A stretch of DNA of 26,138 nt from COMBO-56-21 sp041494275 (GTDB lineage Archaea; Thermoplasmatota; Thermoplasmata; UBA10834). Position 1 is the stretch's first letter. Each line of letters begins with the position of its first letter. Positions 21,169 through 26,138 of this stretch are shown one piece after another. A program made the translations under genes and the position numbers. Location: assembly GCA_041494275.1 (NCBI GenBank), contig JBGQAM010000017.1, positions 1-26,138 of the forward strand, given 5' to 3'. A model generated the notes under the pieces. That model searched no databases. It was not told the DNA's origin and saw only the letters and a program-made list of their open reading frames with translations.

Positions 21169-22683
21169 GTGAACAGCAACAACGGGAACGCGAAGAGCAA
21201 GCATTACTCTACATTCGTTCTGCTGTTGCTCGCATCGATTGCAATCATGGTTATGTACGTCGAGGCGATGGCATTCCCGTCGCTCCCCACCGTGATGCGA
21301 ACCTACGGGCTCGGCCCGGAGGACTACAGCCTCGCGTCGTGGGTCGTCACCATCTATCTCGTTGTGGGCGCTGTCTCCATTTCAGTCTTCGGCAAGCTGG
21401 GGGACATCTACGGCAAGAAGAGGATGCTCATCATAGCGATGATGATCTACACTGTCATGGTGAGTCTGACCGGCCTCGCGAGCGACCTCTCCAGTTCGAT
21501 TTATCTGCTGATCGTGTTCCGCGCCTTCCAGGGCATCGCGATGGCCATGTTCCCTCTGGCTTTCGGCCTCATCAGGGACGAGTTCCCTCCAGACAGGATA
21601 CCGATCGCTCAAGGCGTGATATCCGCCATGTTCGGCGTCGGAACCGCAGTGGGATTCGTGATCGGAGGGTTCGTCACGGAAACGCTCGGCTGGCAATGGA
21701 CGTACCACACAGTCGCGCCCTTCGCACTCATCATGACCGTCGTAGCTTACTTCAAGATCCGGGAGTCCCCTGTGCGCCTGAACGCCAAGGTCGACTATGT
21801 CGGGGCCGCCCTGCTCGGGGCGACCTTGGTCACATTCTTGGTAGGCATCACGGAGACGAGCAGCCGTGTCAACGGGGTTCCTCGTGGCTGGTCCGATCCA
21901 ATGGTCGTAGCGCTCCTGATCGCTTCGGCAGTCTTCGTCACGCTCTTTGTGCTTTGGCTTCCAAGGGCGAAGGACCCGCTCGTGCGGCCATCCCTCATGA
22001 AGGTCAAGAACCTGGTCTTGATGAACATCACCGCTTTCTTGATCGGCTTCGCCCTATTCACGACCATCCAGACGATCGCGGGCCTCGCGGCTTTCAACTT
22101 CCAGCTGGATACTATTCAGATAGGCCTTCTTCTGCTGCCGACATCTGCTGTGACGCTCGTGCTTGGCCCGACTGTCGGGTTCTTGGTGCGGAGGATCGGG
22201 CCCAAGTGGCCGCTGACATTCGGGATGACAATCGCTATCGTTGGCTTCGTTACGCTCTATTTCAACCACTCAACGAAGTGGGACGTCATGTTGGGCGCGA
22301 CCATTCTGGGCGCTGGCCAAGCGTTCGCCATGGTGTCGAGCATCAACATCGTGATCGTGTCGACGCCCATGCATGAGACGGGCATATCGACTGCAGTGAA
22401 CATGATAATCAGGACGGCTGGGTCAGTTGTGGGACCGGCAATAGCTGCCGTGATAATCTCTCAGAACTCGCACTTCGATCCGGTTGTTGGTCAGGCGGTC
22501 CCCGGCGACATCGCGTACCGGACGATCTTCCTTATGGCATCGATTGTGATGGCCTTGGGCGTGTTCCTTTCACTGTTCGTTCGGAACCAGAAATCCACAA
22601 CTCAGGCATACGGGGAACGTGGAGCCCCCGGGCAGAAAGCGCCTCTGGTGGCGAAGCCAGCGGAAGCCGATCTTAGGCACTAG
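21169..22683 (+). CDS. MFS transporter, DHA2-like drug:H+ antiporter type
   Basis: The 504-residue product has about 14 TM helices, the length and topology of the DHA2 (EmrB/QacA-like) group. Motif A is GKLGDIYGKKR (75-85) between TM2 and TM3, and a motif C-like GVGTAVGFVIGGFV lies in TM5. It probably exports toxic organic compounds with proton antiport at the cytoplasmic membrane; the substrate cannot be read from sequence. The start is GTG 21169 with GGTGAT a few bases before. The cytoplasmic tail is polar. It is divergent from the flavodoxin gene and convergent with the epimerase gene, ten bases apart. Confidence 0.9.
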   Translation: MNSNNGNAKSKHYSTFVLLLLASIAIMVMYVEAMAFPSLPTVMRTYGLGPEDYSLASWVVTIYLVVGAVSISVFGKLGDIYGKKRMLIIAMMIYTVMVSLTGLASDLSSSIYLLIVFRAFQGIAMAMFPLAFGLIRDEFPPDRIPIAQGVISAMFGVGTAVGFVIGGFVTETLGWQWTYHTVAPFALIMTVVAYFKIRESPVRLNAKVDYVGAALLGATLVTFLVGITETSSRVNGVPRGWSDPMVVALLIASAVFVTLFVLWLPRAKDPLVRPSLMKVKNLVLMNITAFLIGFALFTTIQTIAGLAAFNFQLDTIQIGLLLLPTSAVTLVLGPTVGFLVRRIGPKWPLTFGMTIAIVGFVTLYFNHSTKWDVMLGATILGAGQAFAMVSSINIVIVSTPMHETGISTAVNMIIRTAGSVVGPAIAAVIISQNSHFDPVVGQAVPGDIAYRTIFLMASIVMALGVFLSLFVRNQKSTTQAYGERGAPGQKAPLVAKPAEADLRH

Positions 22684-22693
22684 CCGTTGCGTG

Positions 22694-23671
22694 CTACTGT
22701 TTCTGGACGGATAGCCAGCTCTGCGTGCTCTTCTTCAGATACTCCTTGACTACGATCCTCGCAGCCTCTCGGACTGCTTCCTCGCTGGTGTGCTTTGGCT
22801 TCCATCCTAGCTTGGCCATCTTCTTGTTGTCCAGAAGGAAGCGCGGGACGTCTCCTTTCCACCCGCTCTCGCCACCAGTGTACTTTATCTTGACATTCTT
22901 GAGATGCGTCTCTTCCAGGAGGATCTCGACGATCCGCTTGACCGATATCTGGTCCTTGGCGCCGAGGTTGAAGTAGTTCAGCCGATCCTTCCCGTGCTTG
23001 AAGCCGTATATCATGCCGTCGACGCACTCCTCGGCGAGCATGTAGGATTTCTTCTGATTGCCGTCTCCGAGCACCTCGAGGACCTTCTTGTTCTTGTTGA
23101 GCTTCTCCACGAGGTCGTACAATATCCCGTGGGTGCTCCTGTGGCCGACCACGTTCGCGAACCTGAATATCCAGCTCTTGATGCCGTAGAGCTCGGTGTA
23201 CGCTGAGACCAGTCCTTCGCATGCCAGCTTCGACGCGCCGTACAACGAGATCGGGAGGCAAGGACCGTAGTCCTCCGGAGTCGGGAAGACTCTGGCTCGG
23301 CCGTAGACAGTCGATGTGGACGAGAACACGTATGTCTTGATGTCGTTCCTTCGTGCGCATTCGAGGGTGTTGTATGTCGCGATCGTGTTCTGCTCGAGAT
23401 CCACCATCGTCGACTCAGTGCCTTTCCGTATGTCCGGGTTCGCGGCGATGTGCCAGACGCTCTCATGTCCCCGCATCTCGCGGGAGAGTGTGCTAACGTC
23501 GAGCAGGTCGGCTTTGACGAGCCTGAAGTACTTCTCGCCCAAGTGCTCTGAGATGAACTCTTCCTTTCCAGTGCTGAAATTGTCGTAGACGGTGACACTG
23601 TTCCTCTTGGCAAGCCTCTCTACGATGTGACTGCCTATGAACCCTGCACCACCGGTGACGAAGTATGTCAT
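22694..23671 (-). CDS. NAD-dependent sugar epimerase/dehydratase (GalE-like, extended SDR)
   Basis: The 325-residue extended short-chain dehydrogenase has a Rossmann TGGAGFIGSH (6-15), the Ser/Thr catalytic region SSTSTVYG (117-124) and the Y-x3-K pair Tyr144/Lys148 (LYGASK). It most resembles archaeal UDP-glucose 4-epimerase-like enzymes interconverting NDP-hexoses; exact substrate and regiochemistry cannot be told from motifs. The start is secure: AGGAGGG at 23680-23686 with an 8-nt spacer before ATG 23671. Given the sequon-rich surface proteins around it, a role in sugar precursors for glycoproteins or lipids is reasonable inference. It is 136 bases downstream of the M28 peptidase gene. 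Confidence 0.9.
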   Translation of the reverse strand: MTYFVTGGAGFIGSHIVERLAKRNSVTVYDNFSTGKEEFISEHLGEKYFRLVKADLLDVSTLSREMRGHESVWHIAANPDIRKGTESTMVDLEQNTIATYNTLECARRNDIKTYVFSSTSTVYGRARVFPTPEDYGPCLPISLYGASKLACEGLVSAYTELYGIKSWIFRFANVVGHRSTHGILYDLVEKLNKNKKVLEVLGDGNQKKSYMLAEECVDGMIYGFKHGKDRLNYFNLGAKDQISVKRIVEILLEETHLKNVKIKYTGGESGWKGDVPRFLLDNKKMAKLGWKPKHTSEEAVREAARIVVKEYLKKSTQSWLSVQKQ

Positions 23672-23679
23672 GATCGAAA

Positions 23680-23686
23680 CCCTCCT
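23680..23686 (-). promoter_or_regulatory. Strong Shine-Dalgarno of the epimerase gene
   Basis: AGGAGGG on the minus strand, 8 nt before ATG 23671, fixes the start and implies a leadered mRNA. Confidence 0.75.
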
Positions 23687-23807
23687 GAACAGATGTGAGG
23701 CCTCATTGGGTGACGGGTGTAAGAATCTTCGTGCCGATTCGACTGAGTGGAGACTCTCTCAGGAACTTTCGGACAGAAAATTGAAGGGAAAAGGTTTGAT
23801 CGGGTTT

Positions 23808-25946
23808 CTATGGTGCAGCAGCGTCCAGGATGCCCGCGCCTTGCGCCCAGGCCCATCCCATGACTTGCAGGTCCGCTTCGTACCACTGAATCAGCGTGCT
23901 CTTGGTCGTCTCCAACTGTGATAGCGCTACATCTTTCGACATCGTGCCATCCGTCAGTCCAATGTACACGCCCTGCACATCGACGTATCTCTGCTGCTGG
24001 TCGAATTCAGCACCCCAGTACCAGGACACGTCCATCATGTCGTGGAGTATCTGAAGGTAGATCTGGCGGCTGAACGACTTGCCCCATTCCATCGTGTAGA
24101 CGCTGCTCAGCGCAACAACCGCGTTCCCTGTCTGTCCCTTCTCAAGCGCTGTGATGGCTGAGTTCACAAATCCGAGGTCGTGAGCGTGTTGCTCCGATCT
24201 CAGGAAGACATCCCACGAACCCATCAGGCCGCCCTCACCGAGAGTCCACGGAGTAATGATCCTCCGGGCATCGATAAGCGCGCGGTTCAATTCGTTCGCC
24301 TTCTGCCAGACAGCGGGATCTTTCGAAACGGCGTACTGAGCGTTCAAGGAGCGCGCATATGCGTTGACCGCGACTGCCCGCGCTCTCAGGTTGCTCAAAG
24401 CAGCTAGGTCCGCATCGATGTTCGAAGCCTCCGTCGGCAGCGCCATCTTCTCGGTCTTGAGATACGATGCCGCCCAGTCCACGGTGTACTGGAACTCGAT
24501 CGGCAGCACTAGCGCGTTGGCCGCACGCATGGCCATGACCGTGTGCATCCTCAGAACGATATCCATAGTCGCATGGCTCTGCATCGGCATGTCGTCATAC
24601 TGAGTGTGGTAGTACGGATCGAACCCGGCCACCCACTGGAGCTGTACCGCTGACCCTCCGCCCTTCGCGCCGAAGGACCACGCATCCGTCCAAGACCAGA
24701 TCGGGTTGTAGTATCCGACAGCACCGCCCAATCCGAGGTCACTTATGGCCTTTCCAACCAATCCGTTGACCTCCCAGGTGCACTCGGCCCAGTATCTTCC
24801 GGAAGCTTTCACGAAGCTGACACCATCCATGTTGAGCTCGACCGCAAGCCCAGCCATTATCTCCGGATGGGCTTTCACGAATTCATAAGAGCCGACCAGC
24901 CAGTTGTACCATGTGCCCTGAGGCCCGCCCTGTTCCTCTGCGCCTACTGAGCTGAAGACCAGTGTGCGGTCTGGTACGAATGTTCCGGCCTTCTTCGCCT
25001 CTGAGAACAGCCTCGCGAACTCCAACATGGCGGCTATGGACGAGGTGTCATCGCTCGCGCCGTTCCACCAGCAGTCGATGTGACCGGATATCACGACATA
25101 CTCGTTCGGCCTTGTCTTGCCGTATATGTATGCCGCTACGTTGGTCGATTCCGCGTACTTCTCCGAGAGTATGTCCACCCTGCCGTCAATCCTCAGCTCG
25201 ACGTTGCCTGCCTTGAGCAGGTCCAAGATGTGCGCCGCAGATATCGGCGAGATGGAGAGGATCGGAATCGACCCTCCGACGGAGTCCTGCTTTATGCCTG
25301 CTGGCAGATCGTTGCCAGTGTAGTACCCGTAGAACACGGTCGCGGACGCGCCGTGAAGCGCAGCCTCTTCAACGGATGGGTTCGGCCATCCCTGGACATC
25401 GTCATTCCTGTGGATGAGCGCGATGGCGCCCGCAAGGTTCCCGATGGCGTTGAGGTCTGCTTCCGTTCCGAGACCGCAGTCGACTACTGAAGCCACTAGC
25501 GTCTTGCCGCCGTTCGTGTTCCCGAACGTGTACTTGTTGTGGTCTTCGTAGCCCCAGATCGAATAGCTGTCCCCGTAGGTCGTCGCCTGCACATCCTCAT
25601 AGCCGTTGGAGACGATCTTGATGGTCGTCCCGAAGTGTTGCCAGGCGGAGACAGGGAACTTCTCCATCACGACCTTGTCCATAGCCATTGAGCTCAGACG
25701 ATTGTAGATGTACTTTTGAGCGTTCAGTTCCGCATCCGTGCCTGCGACCTTCTCACCCATCCCGCTTATCAGGATCAGGTCATTCCAGGCGCTATTGTAG
25801 TTCAGCCCTTTCAGGACCTTGACCTCGTTTGCCGTCAGTCCCGAGCTGCTGCCCGTGCCAGTCGCAGGCGCCCCGACCGAAGTCGGCATGAGCGCCACGG
25901 TCAAAAAGATGAATCCTACCGCGATAGCTGCTATTGCCCGTTTCAC
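23808..25946 (-). CDS. Secreted M28-family zinc metallopeptidase with PA domain
   Basis: The 712-residue product begins at GTG 25946, chosen because GGGGGGAGATA directly precedes it and it gives a clean signal peptide (VKRAIAAIAVGFIFLTVALM). The frame also continues 50 codons upstream without signal character. A PA-like insert (about 90-260) precedes the M28 core, which has all five metal ligands and the base: His289 (SGHIDC), Asp299/300 (GASDD), Glu337/338 (GAEEQG), Asp374 (LNMDGV) and His447 (YYHTQYDD). A ~230-residue helical C-terminal region follows, with no TM and no sorting signal, so release or non-covalent retention is expected. It probably acts as an extracellular aminopeptidase or carboxypeptidase, complementing the subtilase in peptide use. 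Confidence 0.9.
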   Translation of the reverse strand: MKRAIAAIAVGFIFLTVALMPTSVGAPATGTGSSSGLTANEVKVLKGLNYNSAWNDLILISGMGEKVAGTDAELNAQKYIYNRLSSMAMDKVVMEKFPVSAWQHFGTTIKIVSNGYEDVQATTYGDSYSIWGYEDHNKYTFGNTNGGKTLVASVVDCGLGTEADLNAIGNLAGAIALIHRNDDVQGWPNPSVEEAALHGASATVFYGYYTGNDLPAGIKQDSVGGSIPILSISPISAAHILDLLKAGNVELRIDGRVDILSEKYAESTNVAAYIYGKTRPNEYVVISGHIDCWWNGASDDTSSIAAMLEFARLFSEAKKAGTFVPDRTLVFSSVGAEEQGGPQGTWYNWLVGSYEFVKAHPEIMAGLAVELNMDGVSFVKASGRYWAECTWEVNGLVGKAISDLGLGGAVGYYNPIWSWTDAWSFGAKGGGSAVQLQWVAGFDPYYHTQYDDMPMQSHATMDIVLRMHTVMAMRAANALVLPIEFQYTVDWAASYLKTEKMALPTEASNIDADLAALSNLRARAVAVNAYARSLNAQYAVSKDPAVWQKANELNRALIDARRIITPWTLGEGGLMGSWDVFLRSEQHAHDLGFVNSAITALEKGQTGNAVVALSSVYTMEWGKSFSRQIYLQILHDMMDVSWYWGAEFDQQQRYVDVQGVYIGLTDGTMSKDVALSQLETTKSTLIQWYEADLQVMGWAWAQGAGILDAAAP

Positions 25947-25967
25947 TATCTCCCCCCAAAGCAGAAC

Positions 25968-25986
25968 CCGAGTCAGTATGACTCGG
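25968..25986 (-). promoter_or_regulatory. Perfect 8-bp inverted repeat before the M28 peptidase gene
   Basis: CCGAGTCA and TGACTCGG flank a 3-nt loop, 22 bases upstream of the GTG start and just above its SD. A TATA-like CTTAAGAA lies about 30 bases further upstream (near 26013-26020). It is either an operator over the start site, a 5'-leader hairpin, or a terminator for the upstream membrane gene. Confidence 0.35.
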
Positions 25987-26046
25987 AGCCTCGGGGGAAT
26001 CATCTTCATGATTCTTAAGATTTCGTGCTTCCGGATGTGCGAGGGC

Positions 26047-26138
26047 TTAGTCGGATTTGATGACCAGAACGATGAACGACACGAGGAGCACGACACCTCC
26101 GAAGATCATGACGGCATACGAGGCTAGCAGGATCCTCA
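26047..26138 (-). CDS. 3' end of a membrane protein gene, cut by the window edge
   Basis: The last ~30 codons of a minus-strand frame end at TAA (26047-26049). They encode a strongly hydrophobic C-terminal TM helix (VMIFGGVVLLVSFIVLVI) closing with KSD. It lies about 100 bases upstream of the M28 peptidase start, on the same strand. The fragment is too short to assign to a family; that it is coding at all rests on hydrophobicity and position. Confidence 0.5.
   Translation of the reverse strand, partial: RILLASYAVMIFGGVVLLVSFIVLVIKSD

Noticed and set aside
21339..22376. 345-codon open frame inside the MFS transporter gene
   Set aside because: It is a +1-type shadow with an Arg/His/Asp-rich product and no hydrophobic or domain pattern; the MFS frame has clear motifs and TM helices.
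1..26138. CRISPR arrays, tRNA or rRNA genes, insertion sequences
   Set aside because: No regularly spaced repeats, no tRNA cloverleaf-like stretches, no rRNA-like sequence and no transposase or terminal repeats were seen on reading both strands.

Overview
The window reads as archaeal chromosome of moderate-to-high GC. Candidate promoters are TATA-box-like, several starts carry clear Shine-Dalgarno (SD) motifs while others look leaderless, and the gene content is archaeal: an exosortase/archaeosortase-family cysteine protease, PEFG-type C-terminal sorting signals, a thioredoxin-fold protein resembling archaeal protein disulfide oxidoreductases, an MttB-family methyltransferase and an ArsM. A Thermoplasmata-like (Thermoplasmatota) archaeon is my best guess; that is inference, not a search result. 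TAG is a frequent stop codon here, so pyrrolysine decoding looks unlikely.

Layout. (1) 1-3180, plus strand: the 3' end of a large surface protein made of SdrD/Cna-B-like repeats with two C-terminal KGWN repeats, then two small tandem paralogues. Each paralogue has a signal peptide, one transthyretin-like domain and a VPEFG/IPEMG + TM + basic sorting signal. (2) 3181-3505: a palindrome-rich regulatory gap. (3) 3506-9457: a giant membrane-anchored subtilase with about six Ig-like repeats and an unusual ~147-residue cytoplasmic tail. (4) 13602-9517, minus strand: an apparent operon of MoxR ATPase, DUF58 protein, six-TM protein and archaeosortase. (5) 13754-15946: an arsenic cluster, with a thioredoxin-fold protein and a Cys-rich PadR regulator on the minus strand and a possible 39-codon small gene and arsM on the plus strand. 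They are divided by three copies of TATTG-N6-CAATA. (6) 16155-18956: a 933-aa surface protein ending in the same transthyretin-like + VPEFG module. (7) 18964-22683: an MttB-like methyltransferase, a flavodoxin and a 14-TM-type MFS exporter. (8) 22694-26138: a GalE-like epimerase, a secreted M28 metallopeptidase and the 3' tip of a membrane protein.

How it fits together. Most of the window concerns the cell surface. Three proteins carry a common C-terminal tripartite signal and one archaeosortase with the Cys-Arg-His triad lies between them, so a sorting enzyme and its probable substrates are local. The MoxR/DUF58/six-TM genes, apparently co-transcribed with the sortase, may assist envelope maturation. 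The epimerase could supply sugars for glycosylating these sequon-rich proteins, and the subtilase and M28 peptidase suggest extracellular protein use. The arsenic cluster is a self-contained detoxification unit that is probably autoregulated by its PadR repressor.
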